A DNA stretch of 64,000 bases from Tsukamurella sp. 8F. Lineage in GTDB: Bacteria > Actinomycetota > Actinomycetes > Mycobacteriales > Mycobacteriaceae. The notes under the pieces were generated by a model that saw nothing but the letters and a program-made list of their open reading frames with translations, searched no databases and was not told the DNA's origin. Shown here piece after piece: positions 1-7,941 of this stretch. The stretch's first letter is position 1. Each line of letters opens with the position of its first letter. The stretch is taken from contig NZ_JARFTP010000003.1 in NCBI RefSeq assembly GCF_029167375.1, positions 1-64,000 of the forward strand, written 5' to 3'. Made by a program: the position numbers and the translations under genes.

Positions 1-150
1 CCCCGCGCCCCCCCCCGCGCCCCCCCCCCCCCCCGCCACCGTCGACTTGCCGGTCCCGCCCTTGCCGGACACCAGGTGCAGACGGGCCCGCAGCAGTTCG
101 GGAGGCCAGCCCGCGGCGGACGTCAGGTCCGCTCCGTCGCTCGACACCAC
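1..150 (-). CDS. ArsA/GET3-like ATPase, N-terminal fragment
   Basis: The first 150 bases encode, on the minus strand, the N-terminus of an ArsA/GET3-like ATPase of the type lying next to ridA in M. tuberculosis (Rv3679/Rv3680). The deviant Walker A motif reads GKGGTGKSTVA, which binds ATP in this SIMIBI-class family. I place the start at GTG 150 because a -10-like hexamer lies at 164-159, 8 nt upstream, which would give a leaderless mRNA. The gene runs off the left edge. After the P-loop, where the family has an alanine/leucine-rich helix, the reading becomes a run of glycines from a cytosine homopolymer at 1-34, which may be bad sequence. Confidence 0.7.
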   Translation of the reverse strand, partial: MVSSDGADLTSAAGWPPELLRARLHLVSGKGGTGKSTVAGGGGGAGGGAG

Positions 151-225
151 GTGCGCAGCATATAGGGCAGGCAACCCGCGTCCTCCTCGATAGGGTGAAC
201 GCATGCGAGACGAAGGAGGCCGCCG

Positions 226-390
226 ATGAGCGACAAGACCACGTGGGAGTACGCGACGATCCCGCTGCTCACCCACGCGACCAAGCAGATCCTCGACACA
301 TGGGGTTCGGACGGCTGGGAGCTGGTCACGGTCCTGCCGGGGCCGACCGGCGAGCAGCACGTCGCGTATATGAAGCGGGCCATCTCGTGA
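226..390 (+). CDS. Small DUF4177-type conserved protein
   Basis: A 54-residue protein starting at ATG 226 with a strong ribosome binding site, GAAGGAGG, at 212-219. It has the short WEYATIPLL...GWELVTVLPG pattern of DUF4177-type small proteins found beside ridA in Mycobacteriales (Rv3678A-like). No catalytic residues or membrane segments are visible and its function is unknown. Its stop codon TGA at 388-390 overlaps the GTG start of ridA at 387, so the two are translationally coupled. A -10-like TAGGGT lies at 191-196. Confidence 0.8.
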   Translation: MSDKTTWEYATIPLLTHATKQILDTWGSDGWELVTVLPGPTGEQHVAYMKRAIS

Positions 391-854
391 GCTGGTCGGA
401 GCGCCTCGCGGAGCTCGGGATCACGCTGCCCGAGGTCGTGCCGCCGCTCGCGGCGTACGTCCCCGCCACCAGGCACGGCGACCTCATCTACACGGCAGGA
501 CAGCTGCCCATCGTCGACGGCGAACTGCGCGTGCACGGCAAGGTGTCTGAGACCGCCGAGGGCGTCGTACACGTCGACACCGCAGTCGAACTGGCGCGGC
601 TGTGCGCGCTCAATGGGCTTGCCGCGATCGATTCGCTGGTGGGTATCGATCATGTCGAGCGAGTAGTGAAGGTCACAGGCTTCGTGGCCTCCGCGCCGGG
701 TTTCTCGGCGCAGGCCGCCGTGCTGAACGGAGCATCCCTGCTGCTCGGCGAGATCTTCGGTGACGCGGGTCGGCACGTCCGGTCCGCCGTCGGTGTGGCC
801 GAGCTGCCTCTGGGCGCGCCCGTCGAGGTGGAGCTGGTGGTCGCCGTCCACTGA
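387..854 (+). CDS. RidA/YjgF family protein (Rv3678c-like)
   Basis: A 155-residue protein of the RidA/YER057c/UK114 family, whose characterised members hydrolyse reactive enamine/imine intermediates made by PLP-dependent dehydratases. The family pattern is visible as LIYTAGQLPIVDG near the N-terminus and ALNGLAAI in the middle. The GTG start at 387 gives the normal N-terminus (SWSERLAELGITLPEVV) and a 4-nt overlap with the upstream small gene; the longer open frame upstream is read-through of that gene. Cytosolic. The specific substrate of this paralogue cannot be read from sequence. Confidence 0.88.
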   Translation: MSWSERLAELGITLPEVVPPLAAYVPATRHGDLIYTAGQLPIVDGELRVHGKVSETAEGVVHVDTAVELARLCALNGLAAIDSLVGIDHVERVVKVTGFVASAPGFSAQAAVLNGASLLLGEIFGDAGRHVRSAVGVAELPLGAPVEVELVVAVH

Positions 855-864
855 CGTCCGGCAC

Positions 865-870
865 TATCCT
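865..870 (+). promoter_or_regulatory. -10 element of leaderless metallo-hydrolase gene
   Basis: TATCCT lies 6 nt before the ATG at 877. No Shine-Dalgarno sequence fits between them, so transcription probably starts at or next to the start codon. Confidence 0.45.
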
Positions 871-876
871 GGCGGA

Positions 877-1704
877 ATGAGCGAGGATTCGGCGCCGCTG
901 CAGCATCCCGCGTACAAGGTGCTGAGGCGGGTCACCCCCAACGCGTCCGTGCTGTTGTGCCACAACCCGGGGCCGATGACGCTGGACGGCACGAACACCT
1001 GGATCCTGCGCGCGCCGGGCCGCAAGGAGTCGGTCGTCGTGGACCCCGGACCGGACGACAAAGGCCATCTGGCTCGCGTCGCGGCGGCCGCCGGCACTGT
1101 CGCGCTGACGCTCGTGACGCACCGCCACCGTGACCACACCGGCGGGCTGCAACGCTGGGAGAAGCTGACGCGCAGCCCGATTCGCGCCTACAAGCACAAG
1201 TACTGCCGGGGTGCCGCGACGCCGCTCCGGGGCGGGGAGAAGGTTGCCGTCGCCGGCCTGGAGCTGACGGTCCTGCACACGCCCGGGCACACCGCGGATT
1301 CGCTGTCGTTCCTCGTAGACGGGGGCGAGGGCCCGGGCGCGCTGCTCTCCGGCGACACGATCCTCGGCCGCGGTACGACGGTGCTCGACACCAAGGACGG
1401 CACCCTTGCGGACTACCTCGCGTCACTCGACCTGCTCACCGAGCACGCGAGGGGGCGCATCCTGCTCCCCGGCCACGGCCCTGAGCACGACGATGCCGGG
1501 CCCATCGTCGAGGGCTACATCGAACATCGCCACGATCGGCTCGAGCAGGTACGTGCCACGCTCGCCGACCTCGGGCTGCAGGCGGCGGACGCGAAGCCCA
1601 TGAAGGTGGTGAAGCGGGTCTACGCCGACGTCGACAAGAAGGTGTGGCCCGCGGCGAGGCAGTCCGTCAAGGCGCAGCTCGACTATCTCGCCGCGCAGGG
1701 GTGA
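877..1704 (+). CDS. Metallo-beta-lactamase fold hydrolase (Rv3677c-like)
   Basis: A 275-residue metallo-beta-lactamase superfamily protein. The metal-binding HxHxDH motif is HRHRDH at residues 82-87, followed by HTPGHTADS, LSGDTIL and a late GHGP, the usual order of di-metal ligands. The C-terminal helical part (DRLEQVRATLADLG onward) resembles the LACTB2-like subgroup, some members of which are nucleases; the substrate here is unknown. It keeps the conserved neighbourhood of crp and nth. The ATG at 877 was chosen over upstream in-frame codons because it follows a -10 element and restores the family N-terminus. Confidence 0.85.
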   Translation: MSEDSAPLQHPAYKVLRRVTPNASVLLCHNPGPMTLDGTNTWILRAPGRKESVVVDPGPDDKGHLARVAAAAGTVALTLVTHRHRDHTGGLQRWEKLTRSPIRAYKHKYCRGAATPLRGGEKVAVAGLELTVLHTPGHTADSLSFLVDGGEGPGALLSGDTILGRGTTVLDTKDGTLADYLASLDLLTEHARGRILLPGHGPEHDDAGPIVEGYIEHRHDRLEQVRATLADLGLQAADAKPMKVVKRVYADVDKKVWPAARQSVKAQLDYLAAQG

Positions 1705-1717
1705 GTGTCTGGACGAC

Positions 1718-1756
1718 GAAGAGGGCGGCCCCACGTGATGTGGGGCGGCCCTCTTC
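1718..1756. terminator. Bidirectional intrinsic terminator
   Basis: A long inverted repeat sits between the converging metallo-hydrolase and crp genes: GAAGAGGGC + GCCCCAC pairs with GTGGGGC + GCCCTCTTC with one internal mismatch and a GTGAT loop. It can serve both strands. Confidence 0.7.
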
Positions 1757-1767
1757 ATCCGAGTCGT

Positions 1768-2442
1768 CTAGCGGGCGCGCCGCGCCAGCCGCTCGGAGTC
1801 GGTGATCACCACCGACTTGCCTTCGAGGCGCAGCCAGCCGCGGTGCGCGAAGTCGGCGAGTGCCTTGTTCACGGTCTCGCGGGATGCGCCCACGAGCTGG
1901 GCGATCTCCTCCTGGGTCAGGTCGTGGGTGACCCGCAGGGCGCCGTTCTCGTGGGTGCCGAAGCGCTGGGCGAGTTGCAGCAACTGCTTGGCGACGCGAC
2001 CCGGGACATCCGTGAAGATCAGGTCCGCGAGGTTGTTGTTGGTGCGGCGCAGCCGGCGGGCGAGGACGCGCAGCAGCTGCTCGGCGATCTCGGGACGGTC
2101 GCGGATCCATGCGCGCAGGGCCTCGCGGTCCATCGTCATGGCACGGACCTCGGTGATGCAGGTGGCACCGGACGTGCGGGGGCCCGGATCGAAGATCGAC
2201 ATCTCACCGAACATGTCCGACGGTCCCATGACCGAGAGCAGGTTCTCGCGGCCGTCCGGCGAGCGGCGGCCGAGCTTCACCTTGCCGGAGAGGATGATGT
2301 ACAGCCGGTCGCCGGGCTCGCCCTCGTTGAAGATGATGTGGCCGCGCGGGTACTCCACCGGGATCAGATCCTTGGTGAGCGCCTCGACCGCGCTGGGTTC
2401 GACACCCTGGAATATGCCGGCCCGGGCCAAGACCTCGTCCAC
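1768..2442 (-). CDS. crp: cAMP receptor protein, global regulator
   Basis: A 224-residue Crp/Fnr-family transcription factor, matching the M. tuberculosis Crp (Rv3676) length and position. The N-terminal cyclic-nucleotide-binding domain shows [17 protein letters not shown] (phosphate-binding cassette, around residues 78-94) and the C-terminal winged helix-turn-helix shows [20 protein letters not shown] around residues 174-193. It binds TGTGA-N6-TCACA-type palindromes as a dimer. A perfect copy of that palindrome occurs in this window at 21318-21333. An adenylate cyclase of the class that makes its ligand is encoded at 43.5-45.0 kb. Confidence 0.95.
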   Translation of the reverse strand: MDEVLARAGIFQGVEPSAVEALTKDLIPVEYPRGHIIFNEGEPGDRLYIILSGKVKLGRRSPDGRENLLSVMGPSDMFGEMSIFDPGPRTSGATCITEVRAMTMDREALRAWIRDRPEIAEQLLRVLARRLRRTNNNLADLIFTDVPGRVAKQLLQLAQRFGTHENGALRVTHDLTQEEIAQLVGASRETVNKALADFAHRGWLRLEGKSVVITDSERLARRAR

Positions 2443-2609
2443 GGTTACCTCTTCCTTGTGAGTTCAGTAGTCAGTGCAGGGGTGTGCACTCTGGGCGGTG
2501 TGAGCTTACTGGCGCCCGAGGGGTCGGAGTGGCCGATTCCACATCCACACACCGCCCCCAACTTACCGTGTCCGTTCCTGGGAGGCATTCCTACCGCTGT
2601 GCCGGAGCG

Positions 2610-2831
2610 TCAGCCGGCCTGTGCCTCGGAGGGCTCGTGATCGAGTTCGTGCAGGTCGACGGCTATCGGGAGGCCGATGGTTGCGAGTGTCTCGACGTCG
2701 GGTTGGTCGTCGTCGGCCGGCGGCGGCGTCGCGCGGCGCGCGGGAGCGGTGACGCGGCTCTCGACTCTCTCCATGGCGAGTGCGAACAGCATCAGCAGCA
2801 CGGGGAACAGCAGTCCGATCAGTCCTTGCAC
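2610..2831 (-). CDS. Small membrane protein (Rv3675-like position)
   Basis: A 73-residue protein starting at GTG 2831, with one N-terminal membrane helix (LIGLLFPVLLMLFALAME, residues 4-21) and a hydrophilic, proline- and acid-rich tail. It occupies the place of Rv3675, between crp and nth, and is divergent from nth. No enzymatic motif is visible. The GTG start is inferred; no good ribosome binding site precedes it. Confidence 0.6.
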   Translation of the reverse strand: MQGLIGLLFPVLLMLFALAMERVESRVTAPARRATPPPADDDQPDVETLATIGLPIAVDLHELDHEPSEAQAG

Positions 2832-2892
2832 GCGGGTAAGTAAACACAGCCAAGGTCTCGGATCGGCAACGATGCCTACGGGGCCGCGTCGT

Positions 2893-2898
2893 TACTAT
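2893..2898 (+). promoter_or_regulatory. -10 element of leaderless nth
   Basis: TACTAT ends 8 nt before the GTG start of nth at 2907; there is no Shine-Dalgarno sequence, so this points to a leaderless operon mRNA. Confidence 0.5.
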
Positions 2899-2906
2899 GG
2901 ATTCTC

Positions 2907-3716
2907 GTGCCGAGCGAGCAGGAGTCCCGCCTTTCCCTGGTGCGGCGTGCGCGCCGCATGAACCGCAGTCTGGGGATCGCGTTTCCCCACGTGTACTGCG
3001 AACTCGACTTCACGAACCCGCTGGAGCTGTCGGTCGCGACGATCCTCTCGGCGCAGTGCACCGATGTTCGCGTGAATCAGGTCACACCAGCGCTTTTCGC
3101 GCGGTATCGAACCGCAGCGGACTACGCGGGAGCCGAGCGGGCCGAGCTCGAGGAGCTCATCCGGCCCACGGGCTTCTACCGCAACAAGACCAGCTCGATC
3201 ATCGGGCTGGGCCAGGCTCTCGTGGAGCGCTTCGACGGCGAGGTCCCCGATCGTTTGAAAGACCTGGTGACGCTGCCCGGTTTCGGCCGGAAGACGGCCA
3301 ACGTTGTGCTCGGGAACGCGTTCGGCATCCCGGGGATCACGGTCGACACGCACTTCTCCCGGCTCGTTCAGCGCTGGCGCTGGACGGAGGAGACCGACCC
3401 GGTCAAGATCGAGCGCGCCGTGGGCGAGCTCATCGAGAAGCGCGATTGGACCCAGTTGTCGCACCGCGTCATCTTCCACGGCCGGCGTGTGTGTCATGCG
3501 CGCAAGCCCGCGTGCGGCGTGTGTGTGCTCGCCTCCGACTGCCCGTCCTACGGCACGGGGCCGACCTCACCCGAGGAGGCCGCCCCCCTGGTCAAGGGGC
3601 CCGAGCGCGACGACCTGCTGGCATTGGCGGCAGAGCGGTCCGCAGAGAAGGCTGCCAAGGCCGCGAAGGCGTCCGCGCGCGCAGCCTCCCAGCGTGCGGG
3701 CCGGGGCTCCCGGTGA
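2907..3716 (+). CDS. nth: Endonuclease III
   Basis: A 269-residue DNA glycosylase/AP lyase that removes oxidised pyrimidines in base excision repair. The helix-hairpin-helix motif LPGFGRKTA contains the catalytic lysine K129; the catalytic aspartate is D147 in TVDTHFSR. The four iron-sulphur cysteines C196, C203, C206 and C212 have the family spacing C-x6-C-x2-C-x5-C. A lysine/alanine-rich tail of about 35 residues follows the usual end. The stop overlaps the start of the next gene (GTGA at 3713-3716), so nth, the thioredoxin-like gene, the Nudix gene and marP form one tightly coupled operon. Confidence 0.95.
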   Translation: MPSEQESRLSLVRRARRMNRSLGIAFPHVYCELDFTNPLELSVATILSAQCTDVRVNQVTPALFARYRTAADYAGAERAELEELIRPTGFYRNKTSSIIGLGQALVERFDGEVPDRLKDLVTLPGFGRKTANVVLGNAFGIPGITVDTHFSRLVQRWRWTEETDPVKIERAVGELIEKRDWTQLSHRVIFHGRRVCHARKPACGVCVLASDCPSYGTGPTSPEEAAPLVKGPERDDLLALAAERSAEKAAKAAKASARAASQRAGRGSR

Positions 3717-4360
3717 GCGCGCCGCGATTCGGTCCCGCCGCTCGCTGGACGGTTGTCTGCGCCATAGTCGTAGTGGCGCTCGCCGTCGCGATCTGGCCGC
3801 GCCAGCAGTCCGCGCCTGCGCCGGACGAGGGTGCGCAGGCATCGTCGTCGGCGAGTCCGGAACAGCTCGCGGCGTCGCGCGCCAAGGCGGCCCTGCCGAG
3901 CTGTGATCCGGTCGACCCTGCGGCCCGCCCCGCCGGACCGATGGCCGGCCTGACGGTCACGTGCATGGGCGACGGGAGGCCGGTCGACGTCGGGCGCATG
4001 CTCGCAGGCAAGCCGGCCCTGCTCAACATCTGGGCGTACTGGTGCGGGCCCTGCCGGGTGGAGCTGCCTGCGCTCGCGGAGGCCGCGAAACGCGCGGCGG
4101 GCCGCGTCACGCTCCTGACGGTGCACGCCGATCCAGCCGAGGCCGCGGGGCTCGACCTGCTGGCCGAACTCGGGGTGCATCTGCCGGGGGTGCAGGACTC
4201 GGAGGGACGGGTCGGCGTAGCCGCGGAGGCGCCGCGCGTGTATCCCGCGACGATCCTGTTGCGCGCGGATGGCAGTGTGGCGGGGGTGCACGCCAGCCCC
4301 TTCACGTCGGCCGACGACGTGGCCCAGGTCGTTCGTGACACCCTGGGGGTGACGATATGA
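3713..4360 (+). CDS. Membrane-anchored thioredoxin-like (TlpA-type) protein
   Basis: A 215-residue protein with an N-terminal signal anchor ([15 protein letters not shown], residues 14-28), a low-complexity linker, and an extracytoplasmic thioredoxin fold carrying the redox motif WCGPC (cysteines 111 and 114). Homologues of the TlpA/ResA type reduce or isomerise disulphides outside the membrane. It corresponds to Rv3673c. Two further cysteines, C64 and C84, lie before the active site. It begins at GTG 3713 overlapping nth and ends in an ATGA overlap with the Nudix gene. Since MarP is a disulphide-containing periplasmic protease in the same operon, a folding role for it is a reasonable inference. 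Confidence 0.85.
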   Translation: MSAPRFGPAARWTVVCAIVVVALAVAIWPRQQSAPAPDEGAQASSSASPEQLAASRAKAALPSCDPVDPAARPAGPMAGLTVTCMGDGRPVDVGRMLAGKPALLNIWAYWCGPCRVELPALAEAAKRAAGRVTLLTVHADPAEAAGLDLLAELGVHLPGVQDSEGRVGVAAEAPRVYPATILLRADGSVAGVHASPFTSADDVAQVVRDTLGVTI

Positions 4361-5076
4361 CCGCCCATGAACCCGCGGCCCTGCCGGCTGCGGCCCTGCC
4401 GGCTTGGCTCTCGCCCCTGGCCCACGGCCTCGACGGGATAGAGGACGAACTGCGGCACCGGGGCGGCGCGGTCGCGGCTCTGACGCGCGTGCGGCGCCCG
4501 CGCAAGGCCGCCGTGCTCATGCTGTTCGAGGGCACCGGCGACGGCGACGAGCTCCCCGCCGACGCGACCGTCCTCCTCACGCAGCGCGCCTCGGCCTTGC
4601 GTCAGCACGCTGGACAGGTCGCGTTCCCGGGCGGTAAGCGCGATGAGGGCGATTCCGACGATGTGGCCACCGCACTCCGCGAGGCGAAGGAGGAGACCGG
4701 GATCGACCCGGCGAGCGTGCGCGTACTGCAGACCCTGCACCCGATCGAGGTGCCGGTCTCCTCGTTCATCGTGACCCCCGTGGTCGCGACCACGACGTAC
4801 CCGAGCGAGGTCGGGGTCGTCGACCCGGGCGAGACCGCGCTGGTGCGCCGCGTGCCGCTGGCCGAACTGCTCGATCCCGCCCACCGGTTCATGGTGCGCA
4901 AGGCGGGATACCGCGGTCCCGCGTTCGCGGTGGGACCGATGCTCGTGTGGGGTTTCACGGGTGGACTGCTCAACGCGCTCCTGTCGTCGGCCGGGTGGGA
5001 GGTCCCCTGGGATACGGGAGACGTGCGGGACCTCGGCGACGAACTGCGCCGCGCCGCGCAGCGGAGGCGGCCGTGA
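4357..5076 (+). CDS. Nudix hydrolase, CoA-pyrophosphatase type (Rv3672c-like)
   Basis: A 239-residue Nudix hydrolase. The Nudix core REAKEETG (residues 108-115) is preceded by QVAFPGGKRDEGD, the pattern of the NudL/CoA pyrophosphatase subgroup, which cleaves CoA to phosphopantetheine and 3',5'-ADP. The first glutamate of the textbook Nudix box is not at its usual place, as is common in this subgroup. It starts at ATG 4357 overlapping the previous stop and overlaps marP by 4 nt, so it is mid-operon. Exact substrate uncertain. Confidence 0.85.
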   Translation: MTAHEPAALPAAALPAWLSPLAHGLDGIEDELRHRGGAVAALTRVRRPRKAAVLMLFEGTGDGDELPADATVLLTQRASALRQHAGQVAFPGGKRDEGDSDDVATALREAKEETGIDPASVRVLQTLHPIEVPVSSFIVTPVVATTTYPSEVGVVDPGETALVRRVPLAELLDPAHRFMVRKAGYRGPAFAVGPMLVWGFTGGLLNALLSSAGWEVPWDTGDVRDLGDELRRAAQRRRP

Positions 5077-6269
5077 CCGGTTCCGCCTGGGTCGACCTCA
5101 TCGTTCTCGCAGGCGTCGTCGTCGCCGCTGTCTCGGGCTTCCGTCAAGGCGCCGTCGCGTCGGCGATGGCGTTCGTCGGTGTCGTCCTCGGCGCTGCGGC
5201 GGGCGTCCTGCTCGCGCCGCACGTGATCGACCATGTCGAGGACTCGCGTATGCGCCTGCTCGCCGGGATCGGCCTGCTCGCGGGGCTGGTCATCGTCGGC
5301 GAGATCGCCGGCATGGTGCTCGGGCGCGCTGCTCGCAGCTTCCTGCCCACCCGCACGCTGCGGCGCATCGACAGTCTCGTCGGCGCCGCTGTCCAGGCGA
5401 TCGCGTTGCTGCTCGCGGCGTGGCTGCTGGCGATCCCGCTGACGTCGTCCGCCACTCCCGTCGTATCGCGCGCGATACGCGGTTCGGCCGTGCTCGCCGA
5501 GGTCGACAGGCTCGCACCGCAGTTCGTCAAAGACCTGCCACAGAAGTTCTCGCGCGTCGTGGACACATCCGGACTGCCCGACGTGTTGGGCCCGTTCGGC
5601 CGCACGCCGATCATCGACGTCGACCCGCCCGATGTCATGTCGCTGTCCGATCCCGTCGTCGAGCGCGTCCGCGGCTCGGTCCTGCGCATCGACGGCCAGG
5701 CGCCCGGTTGCCAGCGAGCTCTCGAGGGGACCGGCTTCGTCGTCTCGCCCGGCAGGATTCTGACGAATGCGCATGTCGTGGCTGGTACGACAGCACTGCA
5801 GGTACGGACCGCAGAGGGCGAGCTGCCGGCGCGCCCGGTCGCCTTCGATCCGCAGACCGACCTCGCGATCCTCGCCGTTCCGGGCCTGCGAGCGCCGGTG
5901 TTGCCCGTAGCGGCCGACGCGGCGCATACCGGCGACGCGGCTTTCGCGCTCGGCTATCCGGGCGGTGGGCCGCTCACGCTGTCGTCGGCGCGAATCCGCT
6001 CCAAGCAGGTGCTCGACGGTGCCAACATCTATCGCGTCGGGGAGGTGCGTCGCGAGGTGTACACGATCCGAGGGCAGGTGCGCCCCGGCAACTCGGGCGG
6101 ACCGCTGTTCAACGCAGCCGGGCAGGTGATCGGGGTCGTGTTCGGCGTCGCCGTCGATGACGCCGACACCGGTTTCGCACTGACTGCGCAGCAGGTGGGC
6201 CAAGCGTTCACCGAGGCTCCGTCGCTCACCTCCAGGGTGTCGACGGGGCAGTGCGTCACGGAGGGATGA
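5073..6269 (+). CDS. marP: Membrane serine protease MarP (acid resistance)
   Basis: A 398-residue protease. The N-terminal half (about residues 6-130) is a CvpA-type four-helix membrane domain and the C-terminal half is a trypsin-like domain outside the membrane. The catalytic triad is H234 (TNAHVVAG), D263 (QTDLAIL) and S341 (RPGNSGGPL). In M. tuberculosis MarP (Rv3671c) maintains intrabacterial pH under acid stress and processes a peptidoglycan hydrolase. The GTG start at 5073 overlaps the Nudix stop. Last gene of the nth operon. Confidence 0.93.
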   Translation: MTGSAWVDLIVLAGVVVAAVSGFRQGAVASAMAFVGVVLGAAAGVLLAPHVIDHVEDSRMRLLAGIGLLAGLVIVGEIAGMVLGRAARSFLPTRTLRRIDSLVGAAVQAIALLLAAWLLAIPLTSSATPVVSRAIRGSAVLAEVDRLAPQFVKDLPQKFSRVVDTSGLPDVLGPFGRTPIIDVDPPDVMSLSDPVVERVRGSVLRIDGQAPGCQRALEGTGFVVSPGRILTNAHVVAGTTALQVRTAEGELPARPVAFDPQTDLAILAVPGLRAPVLPVAADAAHTGDAAFALGYPGGGPLTLSSARIRSKQVLDGANIYRVGEVRREVYTIRGQVRPGNSGGPLFNAAGQVIGVVFGVAVDDADTGFALTAQQVGQAFTEAPSLTSRVSTGQCVTEG

Positions 6270-6304
6270 CGCCCGTTTCTCGGCGTATGCGAGGAGGCAT
6301 TGCT

Positions 6305-6330
6305 CTCCTGGCGCCGCCGGGCCCCAGGAG
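6305..6330. terminator. Possible terminator hairpin
   Basis: CTCCTGG and CCAGGAG pair around a 12-nt GC-rich loop between the converging marP and alpha/beta hydrolase genes. There is no T-run, so this is a weak call. Confidence 0.35.
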
Positions 6331-6346
6331 CCGAGAGATGGACCGG

Positions 6347-7312
6347 TCAGCCGAGCAGGCGCGGACCGGGTAGGGAGCGGAGGAACTCCACGAGCTGCGG
6401 ACCCGCGTCGGCAGGGGCCTCCTCGTGGGCGTAGTGGCCGGCGCCGGTGATCTCGCGCGGACGGTAGTCGACGGCCCAGTCGTGGCTCGAGTACACGGAC
6501 TGCTGGAGGATGTACGGGTCTTCCTCGCCCCGCAGCGCCAGGACGGGGATGTGCAGCCGCTGGTTCATGCGGTTCATGAAGCGGCTGCCGTCGGGCCGGA
6601 ACTGGCTACGCCACGCCCAGCGGCTGTATTCCAACGCGCAGTGCGCGGTGCCTGGGATCTGGATCGCGCTGCGGTAGTTGCCTACGGCCTCGAGGTAGTC
6701 CGCGGTATCGCGCCATGCTGAGCCGCTGCGGGCCGCGATCAGGTCGACGATCGCCTGGCCGTCGTCGCGGGTGAGCCGATCCTCCGGCATCCGGGGGATC
6801 TGCGCGAACGTGATGTGTCCCAGCATCGCGGATCGCTGTCCCTTGTTGCGGAGCGTAGAGCGCTTCAGCGCGATGGGGTGCGGTGAGCTGACGACGGCGA
6901 TCGCGGTGACTGCGCGTGGGTGTACCGTCGCCGCGGCCCAGCAACCGAGGCCGCCCTCGGCGTGGCCGACGAGTACGGCGCTCGAGTGGCCCAGCGCGCG
7001 CACGAGGCCGCTCGCGTCACCGGACAGGGTCCAGCCGTCGTAGCCGCGGGGAGGCTTGTCGCTGTCGCCGTAGCCGCGGAGGTCGACGGCGACGGCCCGG
7101 AAGCCCGCGTCGTGCACTTGTGGCAGCAGGTGCCGCCAACTCCACCAGAAGCCCCCGAAGCCGTGCAGGAAGACCACGAGGGGGCGCCCTTGCGCGGTCG
7201 CGTCGCCGCCCGGGGCGTACTCGACGGCGTGCATGCGGATCCCGTTCGCACGCACGTCATGGTGCTGCCAGGGGCCCGTGAACCGTACCGTCGACGGGTC
7301 TGGAGCGGTCAA
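6347..7312 (-). CDS. Alpha/beta hydrolase, EphE (epoxide-hydrolase-like)
   Basis: A 321-residue alpha/beta-hydrolase in the position of M. tuberculosis ephE (Rv3670). The oxyanion motif HGFGG is at residues 50-54, the loop DLRGYGDSDKP follows, and the late histidine is in GAGHYAHEEAP. At the nucleophile elbow, where epoxide hydrolases have GHDxG and esterases GHSxG, this protein reads GHAEGG (116-121), so the nucleophile position is alanine. Either the neighbouring glutamate acts or the protein is not a standard hydrolase. Convergent with marP. Confidence 0.8.
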   Translation of the reverse strand: MTAPDPSTVRFTGPWQHHDVRANGIRMHAVEYAPGGDATAQGRPLVVFLHGFGGFWWSWRHLLPQVHDAGFRAVAVDLRGYGDSDKPPRGYDGWTLSGDASGLVRALGHSSAVLVGHAEGGLGCWAAATVHPRAVTAIAVVSSPHPIALKRSTLRNKGQRSAMLGHITFAQIPRMPEDRLTRDDGQAIVDLIAARSGSAWRDTADYLEAVGNYRSAIQIPGTAHCALEYSRWAWRSQFRPDGSRFMNRMNQRLHIPVLALRGEEDPYILQQSVYSSHDWAVDYRPREITGAGHYAHEEAPADAGPQLVEFLRSLPGPRLLG

Positions 7313-7328
7313 CGTCTCGTCAGGTTGG

Positions 7329-7790
7329 TCAGTCGCGCTTGCCGGTAGGCAGCACGGAGGGCACTTCCTTGACCGAGGCGATCGTCTTCTTGGGGCCGCG
7401 GATCTTGCGCACCTTGAGATAGCCGAGCAGGCCGGCGACCACAGCGACGACGACCATCAGCGCGAAGACGATGAGGAACGCGGCCCAGCGGGGCAGCCAC
7501 ACATCGAGCAACTCGCCGAGGAAGAAGAACAGGAAGAAGGACGAGTAAAGCAGAACGACGCCGGCGATCACGAAGAACACCGAGCCGGTCACGGCCTTCT
7601 TGACCTCGGAGACGGTCTCCGCCTTGGCGAGTTCCACCTCGGCTCTGACCAGGGAACTGACCTGCGCGCTGGCGTCCCGCACCAGGGCTCCGATACTCGG
7701 CTCGCCGGTGGCTGTCACCGACGGGTCGGAGAGGGGGATCGCCGACAGGGTTCGCGGCGTGCCGGTGGTGGATGTGCTGTCCAAACTCAC
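7329..7790 (-). CDS. Phage-holin superfamily III-type membrane protein (Rv3669-like)
   Basis: A 153-residue membrane protein starting at GTG 7790, preceded by a clear AAGGAGG ribosome binding site. A soluble N-terminus with an amphipathic helix (VRDASAQVSSLVRAEVELAKAE) is followed by two membrane helices (about residues 74-96 and 106-128) and a basic tail. This is the layout of the 'putative holin-X/actinobacterial holin-like' family (Rv3669). It is not evidence of a phage; these are chromosomal. It lies just upstream of the alpha/beta hydrolase gene, same strand, 16 nt apart, so probably one operon. Confidence 0.75.
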   Translation of the reverse strand: MSLDSTSTTGTPRTLSAIPLSDPSVTATGEPSIGALVRDASAQVSSLVRAEVELAKAETVSEVKKAVTGSVFFVIAGVVLLYSSFFLFFFLGELLDVWLPRWAAFLIVFALMVVVAVVAGLLGYLKVRKIRGPKKTIASVKEVPSVLPTGKRD

Positions 7791-7941
7791 TGTCGTCCTC
7801 CTTGGGTTCGTCCTTATGGTGCCAGAGGTCGGCGCCGGGCGGGCGTACGGCACCCCGGTCGACGCGCCGTCGCCGCCCGCGGGCGGTCTCTGCACCGGTC
7901 TTGGCGCGGGTCCAAAGACCGGCGTTATACGCTTCTTCTTC

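Noticed and set aside
7329-7790. Holin-like gene as a sign of prophage
   Set aside because: This holin-like family is a conserved chromosomal gene beside the epoxide-hydrolase-like gene; no phage genes are near.
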